Assembly (NCBI GenBank): GCA_945952585.1
Contig: CAMFII010000003.1
Coordinates: forward strand, 62,001 to 126,000
Reading direction: 5' to 3'
DNA length: 64,000 nt
Origin: an uncultured Rhodobacter sp.
GTDB lineage: Bacteria; Pseudomonadota; Alphaproteobacteria; Rhodobacterales; Rhodobacteraceae
Both the position numbers and the translations under genes were made by a program. Each line of letters starts with the position of its first letter. The stretch's first letter is position 1. Under the pieces are notes generated by a model. It was not told where the DNA came from. It was given only the letters and a program-made list of their open reading frames with translations, and searched no databases. Positions 53,874-63,500 of the stretch are shown piece after piece.

Positions 53874-54478
53874 GCGGGGATGAAACCTCTCATCCCGAGA
53901 TACCCGAGCAACGGCAACAACGGAAGCCCGAGAACCGAGAAATAGTCGCCCTCGACCGTTTCGAAAAGCCGGATGCCCTCACCCTCAAGCAAGTAGCAGC
54001 CAACGCTGTAGCGGGCCATTTCCCAGTTCCGCGTGAGATAGTCGTCAAGATAAGTTTCGGAGAAGGTCCGCATCGTGAGGCGCGCTGTCGCGATGTGACG
54101 CCAGATCGGTTCGCCATCGTCGTACAGGACAACCGCCGAATGGAGCCTGTGCGTTTCGCCCCGAAGGCGCAGAAGCTGTGCACGGGCCACGGCAAGGCTG
54201 GTGGGCTTGCTCCAGACCTCTCCCTGGAAGTCCAGCGTCTGGTCGCATCCGATGACGAGGGCCCGAGGGTTCTTGTCGGCGATCTTGCGGGCCTTCATCT
54301 CGGCCAGCGTATCGGCGATATCGCGCGGCTTCGCGTCTTCGGCAACCAGCGCCTGCATGATTGATTGTTCATCTACGCGGGCGGCAACGGGCAGGACATT
54401 CACGCCAGCCGCATCCAGTAGCCTTTTCCGAACTTCGGACCGCGATGCCAGGATGATCTCTTTGGGGAGGAGGGTCAT
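53870..54478 (-). CDS. maf: Maf/YceF-family nucleotide pyrophosphatase
   Basis: House-cleaning nucleoside triphosphate pyrophosphatase, 202 aa. The [17 protein letters not shown] signature is at residues 8-24 and the catalytic Asp in [12 protein letters not shown]. The Ser-Lys pair VWSKPTS follows. The first leftward gene beside the predicted origin: a perfect DnaA box begins 6 bp upstream of its ATG, so initiation protein bound there may affect its transcription. This is the 'RP001' position known next to alphaproteobacterial origins. Confidence 0.88.
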   Translation of the reverse strand: MTLLPKEIILASRSEVRKRLLDAAGVNVLPVAARVDEQSIMQALVAEDAKPRDIADTLAEMKARKIADKNPRALVIGCDQTLDFQGEVWSKPTSLAVARAQLLRLRGETHRLHSAVVLYDDGEPIWRHIATARLTMRTFSETYLDDYLTRNWEMARYSVGCYLLEGEGIRLFETVEGDYFSVLGLPLLPLLGYLGMRGFIPA

Positions 54479-54879
54479 GAGGCTGTGGATAATCCTGATA
54501 TGTTCCTGCGGCCGTTTACGGGGACCATCGCGGCTGATCGGCAAAAGCATCCTTCACCCGAGGATCTTGTCACGCGAGGTCCGGACTTGTCCACGACGGG
54601 AGAAAATTTACAGGCTGGTGTGGGCAAAGATATCAAGGCCGAGATTGAGGATTCGATCCACAGGTGATCATGGGTCGTCTATGTCGTAATTTATTGATAA
54701 ATAGCGATTTTATATGCGTATTGCAGATGAGAGATAGTTTCTGCGCAAGTTTCCCACAGCCTTTGCCTTGTGGATGCCTGCCGGGAGAAACCCAGAAATC
54801 CCGTTGTCCAGAGGACCAACAGCATCATTCCTTTAAAGACTCTTATCTGATTAGAAGAAGAAGTAGAGAAGAGGGAACC
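54479..54879. other. Predicted chromosomal replication origin (oriC)
   Basis: A 401-bp gap between leftward maf and rightward hemJ without a coding frame I believe. It holds a perfect DnaA box on the minus strand (54484-54492, TTATCCACA), a box similar to the Caulobacter G-box (CGATCCACA, 54654-54662), and boxes with two mismatches at 54587-54595, 54619-54627, 54750-54758 and 54769-54777. The AT-rich run 54681-54720, unusual in this GC-rich DNA, would suit unwinding. Two GANTC sites occur (54650, 54838). Flanking genes match the conserved alphaproteobacterial origin neighbourhood. No CtrA sites of the TTAA-N7-TTAA form were seen. Confidence 0.75.
54484..54492 (-). promoter_or_regulatory. DnaA box, perfect consensus
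   Basis: TTATCCACA on the minus strand, identical to the strongest E. coli R-box, 6 bp upstream of the maf start codon. Outermost left box of the predicted origin. Confidence 0.85.
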
Positions 54880-55329
54880 ATGGGCGACTTTCTGGCCGAG
54901 TACTATTCCTGGACCAAGGCTTTTCACATCATTTCCGTGATCGCCTGGATGGCTGGCCTGTTCTACCTGCCCCGGCTCTTCGTCTATCACAGCGAGGCCG
55001 TGGAAGCCGGAAGCGAAACCGATCGGTTGTTCCAGACGATGGAACGGAAGCTTCTGCGGTTGATCATGAATCCGGCGATGGTGGCGACCTGGATCTTTGG
55101 TCTGGCGCTGGTCTTCACCCCGGGAATCGTCGACTGGAGCATGGTCTGGCCCTGGACAAAGGCGGCGGCTGTTCTGGGAATGAGCTGGTTCCATCACTGG
55201 CTGGCCCGACGGCGAAAGGATTTCGCTGCAGGTCAGAATCTGCGGACCGGCCGGCAGTTCCGGATGATGAATGAATTACCCACCCTCTTGATGCTGGTGA
55301 TCGTGTTGTCGGTGGTCGTGAAGTTCTGA
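54880..55329 (+). CDS. hemJ: Protoporphyrinogen oxidase HemJ
   Basis: Oxidises protoporphyrinogen IX to protoporphyrin IX at the inner membrane. 149 aa with four hydrophobic helices. The conserved His lies in KAFHIISVIAWMAGLFYLPRL (about residue 17), a second in SWFHHWLARR, and the C-terminal NELPTLLMLVIV helix is typical. GAGGGAA precedes the ATG. First rightward gene beside the origin; hemE, which occupies this place in Caulobacter, is absent here. Confidence 0.9.
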   Translation: MGDFLAEYYSWTKAFHIISVIAWMAGLFYLPRLFVYHSEAVEAGSETDRLFQTMERKLLRLIMNPAMVATWIFGLALVFTPGIVDWSMVWPWTKAAAVLGMSWFHHWLARRRKDFAAGQNLRTGRQFRMMNELPTLLMLVIVLSVVVKF

Positions 55330-55460
55330 AAGGTTGACTTGCGGCGGCGGCAGACGTATTGAACCGAGCGCTGAGCCGTCCGGCCCAGACCTTTCCCGTG
55401 CCATATTCCTGACCGCTCCCGCCTTTGGGACAGCTGTCATTGCTTCGCGAGCTGCCTCCC

Positions 55461-56732
55461 ATGACCAGAGAACGCCTGAACCTGTCCGACCTTAAGGCCA
55501 AGACCCCGGCCGATCTTCTGGCAATGGCAGAAGAGTGGGAGATCGAGAACGCTCCTTCGATGCGCAAGGGCGAGATGATGTTCTCGATCCTGAAGGAGCA
55601 TGCCGAGGAAGGGTACGAGATCGGCGGCGATGGCGTTCTGGAGGTTCTGCAGGATGGTTTCGGCTTTCTGCGCTCGCCCGAGGCGAACTATCTGCCGGGT
55701 CCCGACGATATCTATGTCTCGCCGGAGATCCTCCGCCAGTTCTCGCTGCGGACCGGCGACACGATCGAAGGGGTGATCCAGGCACCGCGGGATTCCGAGC
55801 GCTATTTCTCGCTGACCAAGGTGACGCGGATCAACTTCGATGATCCGGAAAAAGCGCGGCACAAGGTTCATTTCGACAACCTGACACCGCTTTATCCCGA
55901 TGAGCGGCTGAAGATGGAAGTCGAGGATCCGACCATCAAGGACCGCTCCGCGCGGATCATAGACCTAGTCGCGCCGATCGGGAAGGGTCAGCGCGGGCTG
56001 ATCGTGGCGCCGCCGCGGACCGGCAAGACCGTGCTTCTCCAGAACATCGCCCATTCCATCGCGACCAACCATCCGGAATGCTATCTGATCGTCCTGCTGA
56101 TCGACGAGCGGCCGGAGGAAGTGACCGACATGCAGCGGAGCGTGAAGGGTGAGGTTGTGTCCTCGACCTTTGACGAGCCTGCGACCCGCCATGTTGCCGT
56201 CGCCGAAATGGTGATCGAAAAGGCAAAGCGGCTGGTCGAGCACAAACGCGACGTGGTGATCCTGCTGGATTCGATCACCCGGCTTGGCCGCGCCTTCAAC
56301 ACCGTCGTGCCGTCGTCCGGTAAGGTCCTGACCGGCGGTGTCGATGCCAATGCGCTTCAGCGGCCGAAGCGGTTCTTCGGTGCGGCGCGAAATATCGAAG
56401 AAGGCGGGTCGTTGACGATCATCGCCACGGCCCTGATCGATACCGGCAGCCGGATGGACGAAGTGATCTTCGAAGAGTTCAAGGGCACCGGCAACTCGGA
56501 AATCGTGCTGGACCGCAAGGTCGCGGACAAGCGGGTGTTCCCAGCCATGGACATCCTGAAATCCGGCACGCGGAAAGAGGATCTGCTGGTCGACAAGGGC
56601 GATCTGCAGAAGACTTATGTGCTGCGCAGGATCCTGAACCCGATGGGCACGACCGATGCCATCGAGTTCCTGATTTCCAAGCTGAAGCAAACCAAGACCA
56701 ACGCCGAATTCTTCGAGTCGATGAATACCTGA
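55461..56732 (+). CDS. rho: Transcription termination factor Rho
   Basis: Hexameric RNA helicase. 423 aa: N-terminal helical domain and cold-shock RNA-binding domain ([13 protein letters not shown]), Walker [12 protein letters not shown] near residues 182-192, Walker [17 protein letters not shown] and the R-loop segment. ATG at 55461 (MTRERLNL) matches the family; a TTG at 55425 in frame is rejected. Between hemJ and this start (55330-55460) no gene is seen. Confidence 0.95.
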   Translation: MTRERLNLSDLKAKTPADLLAMAEEWEIENAPSMRKGEMMFSILKEHAEEGYEIGGDGVLEVLQDGFGFLRSPEANYLPGPDDIYVSPEILRQFSLRTGDTIEGVIQAPRDSERYFSLTKVTRINFDDPEKARHKVHFDNLTPLYPDERLKMEVEDPTIKDRSARIIDLVAPIGKGQRGLIVAPPRTGKTVLLQNIAHSIATNHPECYLIVLLIDERPEEVTDMQRSVKGEVVSSTFDEPATRHVAVAEMVIEKAKRLVEHKRDVVILLDSITRLGRAFNTVVPSSGKVLTGGVDANALQRPKRFFGAARNIEEGGSLTIIATALIDTGSRMDEVIFEEFKGTGNSEIVLDRKVADKRVFPAMDILKSGTRKEDLLVDKGDLQKTYVLRRILNPMGTTDAIEFLISKLKQTKTNAEFFESMNT

Positions 56733-56762
56733 CACGGTATTTTCTGTTCGGATCTCGCTTCG

Positions 56763-58049
56763 ATGGACACGATCTATGCCTTGGCATCCGCCCGGGGGAA
56801 AGCCGGGCTTTCCGTTGTCCGGATCTCTGGACCGCAGGCGCATGAGGTCGTGCGGACCCTGACCGGAAGTGTGCCGGTGGCCCGTCGTGCCAGCCTGCGC
56901 CACTTGCGCTGGAACGGCGATATTCTCGATGATGCGTTGGTCCTGGTCTTTGAGGAGCGGGCGAGCTTCACGGGCGAGAAAGTCGCCGAGCTTCAGCTTC
57001 ATGGAAGCGTTGCGACCGTTTCGGCCGTTCTCACAGCGCTTGCCGAGCAGCCCGGGTTGAGGATTGCCGAGCCAGGTGAGTTCACGCGGCGCGCGCTTGA
57101 AAACGGGCGGCTCGACCTGGCTCAGGTCGAAGGGCTGTCGGACCTGATCGAAGCGGAGACCGAGGCACAGAGGAAGCAAGCGCTCGAGGTCTTTTCGGGG
57201 GCTATCGGGACGCGCGTTGGTGTCTGGCGGGAAATGATCGTGCGAGCGGCCGCCTTGATCGAAGCAACCATCGACTTTGCCGACGAGGATGTGCCGGTGG
57301 ATGTCACGCCAGAAGTGACGGATTTACTCGGTCGTTTGCTTGTGGAATTGCGCAGGGAGACTTCCGCCTCGGTCGCGCGAGAAAGAGTGCGGGATGGCTT
57401 CGAGGTTGCGATCCTGGGCGCGCCAAATGCCGGAAAATCTACTCTTCTCAATACATTAGCGCGAAGAGACGTCGCAATAACCTCTGACATCGCTGGGACC
57501 ACCCGCGATGTGATTGAGGTTCGTATGGATTTGAAAGGTCTGCCCGTGACCTTCCTGGACACCGCCGGGCTGCGGGAGTCGCAGGATCCGATCGAGATGA
57601 CGGGAATCAACAGGGCCCGACTTCGTGGCGAAGCGGCAGATCTGCGTGTGTTGCTTGTGGAAGAGGGGCAGGATCGACCAACATTCGATCTTGGGCCGGA
57701 CGATCTGGTCGTGGTCGGGAAGTCCGACAGGACACCTGGCCCGGGCTTGCGAGTGTCTGGGGAAACTGGCGAAGGCGTAGCCGAGTTGATCGATGCGATC
57801 CACGAACGACTTTCGAAGAAGATGCCAACTGGTGGAATTCTGATCCGTGAGCGGCAACGCATGGCTGTCTTGCGCGCGATCGGCTTTGCGGAATCGGCGA
57901 TGGATGAGATAAGCAATGGGCTTGGCCGCCACGAGCTTGCGGCTGAGGAATTACGGCTGGCGGCCAGGGCGTTGGATTCGGTTGTCGGGCGGGTGGATGT
58001 GGAGGATCTTCTAGGGGAGATCTTTGCCCGCTTCTGCATTGGGAAATGA
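56763..58049 (+). CDS. mnmE: tRNA modification GTPase MnmE
   Basis: With MnmG, installs the cmnm5 group on U34 of several tRNAs. 428 aa: N-terminal formyl-THF-binding domain ([19 protein letters not shown]), a G domain inserted in a helical domain ([12 protein letters not shown] near residues 219-230, IAGTTRD, DTAGLR), and the C-terminal FCIGK with its functional Cys. Some stretches near 57.4-57.5 kb are visibly less GC-rich than the neighbours. Ends just before the mnmG ribosome-binding site. Confidence 0.94.
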   Translation: MDTIYALASARGKAGLSVVRISGPQAHEVVRTLTGSVPVARRASLRHLRWNGDILDDALVLVFEERASFTGEKVAELQLHGSVATVSAVLTALAEQPGLRIAEPGEFTRRALENGRLDLAQVEGLSDLIEAETEAQRKQALEVFSGAIGTRVGVWREMIVRAAALIEATIDFADEDVPVDVTPEVTDLLGRLLVELRRETSASVARERVRDGFEVAILGAPNAGKSTLLNTLARRDVAITSDIAGTTRDVIEVRMDLKGLPVTFLDTAGLRESQDPIEMTGINRARLRGEAADLRVLLVEEGQDRPTFDLGPDDLVVVGKSDRTPGPGLRVSGETGEGVAELIDAIHERLSKKMPTGGILIRERQRMAVLRAIGFAESAMDEISNGLGRHELAAEELRLAARALDSVVGRVDVEDLLGEIFARFCIGK

Positions 58050-58054
58050 AGGAG

Positions 58055-58070
58055 TGTTTCACGTGAAGCA
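58055..58070. promoter_or_regulatory. parS centromere site 1, at the mnmG start
   Basis: TGTTTCACGTGAAGCA, one mismatch from the ParB consensus TGTTTCACGTGAAACA. The GTG of the central CACGTG is the proposed mnmG start codon. About 3.4 kb from the predicted origin and 3.3 kb before parB. Confidence 0.88.
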
Positions 58071-59925
58071 TTTCGATGTTGTCGTCATTGGCGGCGGGCA
58101 TGCCGGAACCGAGGCTGCCCATGCGGCGGCGCGCGCGGGTGCAGAGACCGCGCTGATTACGCTTTCCCGGGGCGGAATAGGCGTGATGTCATGCAACCCG
58201 GCGATTGGAGGGTTGGGGAAAGGGCACCTCGTTCGCGAAATTGACGCGCTTGATGGTGTGATGGGGCGGATTGCCGATCAGGCCGGAATCCAGTTCAGAA
58301 TGCTGAACCGGCGCAAGGGGCCTGCAGTGCGGGGTCCGCGGGCGCAGGCCGATCGTCGGATCTATCGTCACAAGATGCTGGAAGCGACCTTGGCTCAGGA
58401 GCGCCTGACCGTGATCGAGGGCGAGGTGGTCGACCTCCGGATGGAGGCTGGCAAGATCACAGGTGTTGTTCTCGCAGCCGGTGAGACGCTGGATGCCCGG
58501 GCTGTCGTCTTGACAACGGGTACCTTCTTGCGGGGCGTCATCCATATTGGCGACAAGAGTCATGCGGGTGGTCGGATGGGTGACCGTCCCTCGATCCAGC
58601 TGGCCGAACGCCTCGGAGAGATCGCCATCGGACGTGGACGGCTGAAAACCGGGACCCCGCCGCGGCTTGATGGCAAGAGTGTGCGCTGGGATATTCTGGA
58701 ACGGCAGTACGGCGATGAAGAGCCGGTCATGTTTTCGTTCCTGAACAAAAAGCCCTTTGCCCGCCAAATCTGGTGCGGTGTGACGGCAACGAACGCGGCT
58801 ACCCATGACGTGGTCAGAGCGAACCTGACGCGTTCGGCGATGTACGGAGGCCATATCGAGGGTATTGGCCCGCGTTATTGCCCATCCCTTGAAGACAAGG
58901 TCGTTCGTTTTTCGGACAAGACGGCTCATCAGATCTATCTGGAGCCGGAGGGGCTTGATGACGATACGATCTACCCCAACGGGATTTCGACCTCCCTTCC
59001 GGCTGATGTGCAGGAAGAATATGTTCGGACGATACGGGGCCTGGAAGAAGCGAAAATTCTCCAACCAGGATATGCCATCGAATACGACTATTTCGATCCT
59101 CGCGCGCTAGGTCCGACGCTGGAGCACGGCGAGATCGACGGGCTGTTTTTTGCCGGACAGATCAACGGAACGACCGGCTACGAAGAGGCTGCTGCGCAGG
59201 GTCTTGTTGCGGGTTTGAACGCGGCACGACTTGCTGGCGGGCAGGCGCCCGTGACATTCAGCCGGAGCCAAAGCTACATCGGTGTCCTGATCGACGATCT
59301 TGTGACGCGAGGCGTAACTGAGCCCTACCGGATGTTTACCTCGAGGGCCGAGTACCGCCTGACCCTACGAGCTGATAACGCCGACCAAAGACTGACGCCG
59401 CTCGGCATTGAGGCTGGCTTGGTTTCCCCGGGCCGGGCGGCCGAGTTTGATGTCAAGATGACGCAACTGCGCGGTGCGATAGATGAGCTTCAAGGGACTA
59501 CGTTGACGCCCAACGAGGCTGAGTTGCGTGGCGTCAAGGTCAGCCGGGACGGGGCAAGGCGGTCGGTGTTCTCACTCCTGGCCTTTCCGGATGCCGATCT
59601 GGCGGAGTTCGGAGGGCTTTCCGCAACGATGGATGGCCTGCCACCGGCGATGAAGGAGCAAGTCCAGATCGAGGCCCTGTATGCGCAGTACGCGGACAGG
59701 CAAGAAGCCGACGTTGCCGCATTGCGCCGGGATGAGGCGGTAGGGATTCCGCCTGACTTTGATTATTCAAGCCTTTCGGGCCTGTCGAACGAACTGAAGC
59801 TGAAGCTTTCGCGAGTTCGGCCAGCCAGCCTTGCACAAGCGTCACGGGTCGATGGGATGACGCCCTCCGCGCTGACACTCATCTTGGCGAAGCTTCGACA
59901 GAAGGCCCAACGTCGTGCATCCTGA
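58063..59925 (+). CDS. mnmG: tRNA uridine-5-carboxymethylaminomethyl synthesis enzyme MnmG
   Basis: FAD-binding partner of MnmE. 620 aa with the dinucleotide motif [15 protein letters not shown] at the N-terminus, [22 protein letters not shown], and [11 protein letters not shown]. Two GTG starts are possible: 58063 ([11 protein letters not shown]), with AAGGAG 8 bases before it, and 58054 (VFHVKH), which resembles some family N-termini but overlaps that site. Both fall in or against parS. Ends 11 bp inside rsmG. Confidence 0.93.
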   Translation: MKHFDVVVIGGGHAGTEAAHAAARAGAETALITLSRGGIGVMSCNPAIGGLGKGHLVREIDALDGVMGRIADQAGIQFRMLNRRKGPAVRGPRAQADRRIYRHKMLEATLAQERLTVIEGEVVDLRMEAGKITGVVLAAGETLDARAVVLTTGTFLRGVIHIGDKSHAGGRMGDRPSIQLAERLGEIAIGRGRLKTGTPPRLDGKSVRWDILERQYGDEEPVMFSFLNKKPFARQIWCGVTATNAATHDVVRANLTRSAMYGGHIEGIGPRYCPSLEDKVVRFSDKTAHQIYLEPEGLDDDTIYPNGISTSLPADVQEEYVRTIRGLEEAKILQPGYAIEYDYFDPRALGPTLEHGEIDGLFFAGQINGTTGYEEAAAQGLVAGLNAARLAGGQAPVTFSRSQSYIGVLIDDLVTRGVTEPYRMFTSRAEYRLTLRADNADQRLTPLGIEAGLVSPGRAAEFDVKMTQLRGAIDELQGTTLTPNEAELRGVKVSRDGARRSVFSLLAFPDADLAEFGGLSATMDGLPPAMKEQVQIEALYAQYADRQEADVAALRRDEAVGIPPDFDYSSLSGLSNELKLKLSRVRPASLAQASRVDGMTPSALTLILAKLRQKAQRRAS

Positions 59926-60538
59926 GCTTATCCCGGCAGCTGGGCTGTTCGACGATCCGGAGTTGCGCGGAAAACTTGAACTGTTCGCGGCCTTGGTTGC
60001 AAAGTGGAACCCCTCGATCAATCTTGTTTCACGCGATAGCCTCCGTGACTTGTGGTCCAGGCATATTGCTGACAGCTTGCAGCTTCTGGAGGTGATACCG
60101 ACAGAACCGAGCCGCTGGTTGGATATGGGCAGCGGTGGCGGTTTCCCCGGTGCCGTTGTAGCTATTGCTGCGAAGGTCAAGGGCTGGAAGACCGAGTTCA
60201 TCCTTGCTGAGTCTGACCAACGGAAGGCAGCGTTTCTGCGGACCGTTTCACGTGAAACAGCGGTTGGATTCGATGTTCGCGCGGAGAGAATCGAACAAAT
60301 GCCGCCACAGTCTGCCGATGTTGTATCCGCGCGGGCTTTGGCGCCGTTGATTGATCTGTGTGACTATGCAGTCCGCCACGTCGCGGACGATGGGCTGGCG
60401 ATATTCCCAAAGGGCCAGGGGGCCGACCAAGAGATTATGGAAGCCCGGCGGCTATGGAACTTCCAAGTTACGGCGCAGGCAAGCCATACTGACCCGAGCG
60501 CAAAACTTCTGCTTTTGAAAGGCTTGCGACGTGCCTGA
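59915..60538 (+). CDS. rsmG: 16S rRNA (guanine-527-N7) methyltransferase
   Basis: SAM-dependent methylation of G527 in 16S rRNA. 207 aa: [22 protein letters not shown], the SAM motif [15 protein letters not shown] near residues 69-83, and TVSRETAV. The last segment is the codon image of parS site 2. GTG start overlapping mnmG; its end overlaps parA by 8 bp. Confidence 0.93.
   Translation: MHPELIPAAGLFDDPELRGKLELFAALVAKWNPSINLVSRDSLRDLWSRHIADSLQLLEVIPTEPSRWLDMGSGGGFPGAVVAIAAKVKGWKTEFILAESDQRKAAFLRTVSRETAVGFDVRAERIEQMPPQSADVVSARALAPLIDLCDYAVRHVADDGLAIFPKGQGADQEIMEARRLWNFQVTAQASHTDPSAKLLLLKGLRRA
60244..60259. promoter_or_regulatory. parS centromere site 2, inside rsmG
   Basis: CGTTTCACGTGAAACA, one mismatch from consensus at the first base, with the palindromic core intact. 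In frame it encodes V-S-R-E-T of RsmG, a known place for parS in gidB genes. Confidence 0.88.
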
Positions 60539-61358
60539 CCAGCAAATTTCGCGACAGACGCGTATTCTTGCCGTTGCAAACCAGAAGGGCGGCGTCGGTA
60601 AGACGACGTCGACGATAAACTTGGCCGCAGGGTTGGCCGAGATTGGCGCTCGAGTAGCAATCGTCGATCTGGATCCACAGGGAAATGCGTCAACAGGCCT
60701 CGGGATTGATGCGAACAGCCGCAAGCTGAGCAGCTATGACCTTCTGCTCGAAGAGGCATCGCCACTCTTGGTCTTTCAGGAGGTCAAGGCAGGGCGTCTC
60801 TGGATCTGCCCGGCGACAGCGGATCTTTCGTCGACGGACATGGAGCTTGTGTCAAACGAACGGCGGAGCTTCCTGCTAAGGGATGCGCTTCGTCAGCCGG
60901 CGATCGCGAAATTTGGTTTCGACTTCATTCTGATCGATTGTCCGCCATCCCTGAACTTGCTCACCGTAAACGCGATGGTGGCGGCAGACGCAGTCCTGGT
61001 GCCTTTGCAGGCAGAGTTCTTTGCGCTCGAAGGGTTGTCGCAGCTTATGCTTACCCTCCGCGAAGTTCGGCAAACGGCAAACCCGGACCTTCGCATCGAG
61101 GGCGTGTTGCTGACGATGTACGACACGCGGAACAACCTGTCGCTTCAGGTTGAGCAGGATGCGAGGGAAACGTTGGGCGATCTTGTGTTTCCGATCGTCA
61201 TTCCTCGCAACGTACGCTTGAGCGAGGCACCGTCCTTTGCCCAATCGGTCCTCGAATACGATCCCACTTCAAAGGGTGCGGAGGCATACAGGGCTCTTGC
61301 GAGGATTATTGCTGCGCGCCAGGGCCTGCAATTGGAGAATGAGGGGGTCGCCAGATGA
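60531..61358 (+). CDS. parA: Chromosome-partitioning ATPase ParA
   Basis: Deviant Walker ATPase that moves ParB-parS complexes on the nucleoid. 275 aa with KGGVGKTTSTINLAAGLAE near residues 19-37, DLDPQGNASTGLG and LIDCPPSLNLLTVNA. GTG start within rsmG. Overlaps parB by ATGA. Together with three parS sites it makes a full partition module by the predicted origin. Confidence 0.95.
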   Translation: MPDQQISRQTRILAVANQKGGVGKTTSTINLAAGLAEIGARVAIVDLDPQGNASTGLGIDANSRKLSSYDLLLEEASPLLVFQEVKAGRLWICPATADLSSTDMELVSNERRSFLLRDALRQPAIAKFGFDFILIDCPPSLNLLTVNAMVAADAVLVPLQAEFFALEGLSQLMLTLREVRQTANPDLRIEGVLLTMYDTRNNLSLQVEQDARETLGDLVFPIVIPRNVRLSEAPSFAQSVLEYDPTSKGAEAYRALARIIAARQGLQLENEGVAR

Positions 61359-62269
61359 GCGATAAGCGGACGGAACGGCGGGGGCTGGGTCGAGGTCTTT
61401 CGGCGCTGATGGCTGATGTGAACCTCTATGCGCAACCAAATCCTGCGGAAGCCAAACCGCAGCGGCCCGAGCTTTTCGTGCCGATTGAGTTTCTAATTCC
61501 GAACCCCGATCAACCGAGGCGGACGTTCAGCCCTGAAGCGCTTGAGGATCTAGCCGGCTCTATCCGAGCAAAAGGTGTGATCCAGCCGTTGATCGTACGC
61601 CCTCTCGGAAACGGGACCTACGAGATCGTCGCGGGTGAGCGGCGGTGGCGAGCCGCCCAGATCGCTCAGCTGCACGAGCTGCCCGTTCTGGTTCGTGAAC
61701 TCAGCGACTCTGAGGTTCTGGAAGTTGCAATCATCGAGAACATCCAGCGCGCCGACTTGAATGCGATCGAGGAAGCGATGGCGTATCGGCAACTGATGGA
61801 CAAGTTCGGCCACACGCAGGAAAAGCTTGCAGATGCCCTTGCCAAAAGCCGCAGCCATATAGCCAACCTCCTCCGCCTTCTCAATCTACCGGAGGAAGTG
61901 CAAGCCTATGTCAGGGAAGGAAAACTGACCGCTGGACATGCGCGCGCGCTCGTATCGACGCCGGACCCAGCTGCGCTTGCCCGCATGATCATGGCTCGAG
62001 GAATGTCGGTCCGTCAGGCGGAAGAGCTGGCCCAGTCAGCTCAGAGCAAGAGTCGTACGGCGCGACCTCGAAAGGAGAGCGCCTCTCAAAAGGATGCCGA
62101 CACCTTGGCGCTTGAGGGCGACCTGTCCGCCAATTTGAAGATGGCTGTCCGGATCGAGCACGAGGGCGCGTCGGGCCGCGGGCGGCTGATCGTTGTCTAC
62201 AACAATCTGGACGATCTTGATCTTCTTTGCCGCGCTCTTTCGCAGCTACCTCGCGATGGCTCGGTCTGA
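61355..62269 (+). CDS. parB: Chromosome-partitioning protein ParB
   Basis: CTPase that loads at parS and spreads as a clamp. 304 aa: a basic start RRGLGRGLSALMADV (the ParA-stimulating region), NPDQPRRTF, the CTP-binding GERRWRAAQIAQ near residues 94-105, a helix-turn-helix (TQEKLADALAKSRSHIANLLRLL) near 149-171, and a C-terminal dimer domain. Convergent with hemW, 2 bp between stops. Confidence 0.95.
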   Translation: MSDKRTERRGLGRGLSALMADVNLYAQPNPAEAKPQRPELFVPIEFLIPNPDQPRRTFSPEALEDLAGSIRAKGVIQPLIVRPLGNGTYEIVAGERRWRAAQIAQLHELPVLVRELSDSEVLEVAIIENIQRADLNAIEEAMAYRQLMDKFGHTQEKLADALAKSRSHIANLLRLLNLPEEVQAYVREGKLTAGHARALVSTPDPAALARMIMARGMSVRQAEELAQSAQSKSRTARPRKESASQKDADTLALEGDLSANLKMAVRIEHEGASGRGRLIVVYNNLDDLDLLCRALSQLPRDGSV

Positions 62270-62271
62270 CG

Positions 62272-63492
62272 TCACACCAAAAGCTCGCGCAAGACGGCGT
62301 TCAGGACCAATCGCCCCTCCTCGGTTGCTGACAGCCATCCGTCCTTGATTTGAAGCTTTCCCATCTCGACCAAGGGAGAAATGCGCTCCATGGGGAGGCC
62401 TGCAACGCTAATGCTGGCGGCGCGGCGCAGTTCGACTCCGTCTCGCAACCGCAATCCCATCATCAAGAACTCTTCAAATCTATCGTTGACTGTCAGTATC
62501 TCCCTTGCGTTCTCTCCTGAACCGGATGACCTGACGGAATTGAGCCAAGCCGATGGGCTGCTCCATTGGCTTGTAGCGTGGCGTTGTCCGCCTAACGTCA
62601 GTCGGCCGTGCGCCCCGGGGCCGACACCGACATAGTCCCCACCTTGCCAGTACACCAGATTGTGCCGTGACTCCTGGCCCGGCGCTGCATGATTTGACAG
62701 CTCGTAGGCCGGTAGCCCAGCAGCCTCACATAACTCTTGCGTCACCGAAAAAAGATCGACCGCAAGATCCTCGTCTGGCAAGCCGCGAAGCAGGCCCTTA
62801 TGGAATCGCTCCGCGAAGACGGTCCCGTCCTCAATCGTTAGCTGATAAAGGGAAAGGTGGTCGGCTGCGAGCGAAAGCGCCTTGGAGAGTTCGCGGCGCC
62901 AATCCGCCAGCGACTGCCCTTGCCGCGCATAGATCAAGTCAAAATTGACCCGGTCAAACACTGCCCGCGCTTTTTCATAGGCCGTGATCGCCTCTTTTGC
63001 GCTGTGCATCCGACCGAGTCTGCGAAGGTCCTCATCGTTGAGGGCCTGAATGCCCATTGAAACTCGGTTCACACCCGCATCGCGGTATCCTTGCAGCCTT
63101 CCGGCCTCTATCGAGGTTGGGTTTGCCTCCAAGGTAATTTCAACGTCATTCGCAAAAGACCAGGCCTGGCGGATTGCCTCGAGGATGCCGTTCACAGTCT
63201 GGGGCTCCATCAACGACGGAGTGCCTCCACCAAAGTAGACCGATCTAACGGTCCTGCCCGGCGTCTCTAGTGCCTGCCTCCCGATATCCCGCTGGTAGGC
63301 AGCCAACCACTCGAGTTGGTCGATCTGGCCGGCTACATGGCTATTGAAATCGCAGTAGGGGCATTTCGAAAGGCAAAACGGCCAATGCACATAAACGGCA
63401 AAACCCCCAGCTTGCCAATCCTCTAAACCATCCGCCACGGCGCCAATCGGGCCGCTCGTCAATTCCTGAAGGGGTTGGGTGGAGCGTTTCAC
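62272..63492 (-). CDS. hemW: HemW-like radical SAM protein
   Basis: Radical-SAM haem chaperone, formerly taken for oxygen-independent coproporphyrinogen oxidase. 406 aa. The cluster motif CLSKCPYC gives Cys 40, 44 and 47; three cysteines without the extra HemN Cys favours HemW. YFGGGTPSLM and VNRVSMGIQ follow. The start is GTG at 63492, overlapping the rdgB stop by four bases (GTGA), so it is likely coupled; the codon lies in parS site 3. A shorter start nearer EDWQAGGFAVYVHW cannot be excluded. Confidence 0.88.
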   Translation of the reverse strand: MKRSTQPLQELTSGPIGAVADGLEDWQAGGFAVYVHWPFCLSKCPYCDFNSHVAGQIDQLEWLAAYQRDIGRQALETPGRTVRSVYFGGGTPSLMEPQTVNGILEAIRQAWSFANDVEITLEANPTSIEAGRLQGYRDAGVNRVSMGIQALNDEDLRRLGRMHSAKEAITAYEKARAVFDRVNFDLIYARQGQSLADWRRELSKALSLAADHLSLYQLTIEDGTVFAERFHKGLLRGLPDEDLAVDLFSVTQELCEAAGLPAYELSNHAAPGQESRHNLVYWQGGDYVGVGPGAHGRLTLGGQRHATSQWSSPSAWLNSVRSSGSGENAREILTVNDRFEEFLMMGLRLRDGVELRRAASISVAGLPMERISPLVEMGKLQIKDGWLSATEEGRLVLNAVLRELLV

Positions 63493-63500
63493 GTGAAACA
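63485..63500. promoter_or_regulatory. parS centromere site 3, at the rdgB-hemW junction
   Basis: CGTTTCACGTGAAACA on the plus strand, one mismatch from consensus. On the minus strand it encodes the last residues and stop of rdgB and, through the GTG of its core, the hemW start. About 1.2 kb past parB. Confidence 0.88.

Noticed and set aside
54661-54879. hemJ extended upstream as a 221-aa protein from 54664
   Set aside because: The added part lies in the predicted origin, is unlike HemJ, and the ATG at 54880 has a purine-rich ribosome-binding site and matches the family start.
60025-60040. Possible fourth parS (TGTTTCACGCGATAGC)
   Set aside because: Only the left half matches; four of the last seven positions differ, so ParB binding is unlikely.
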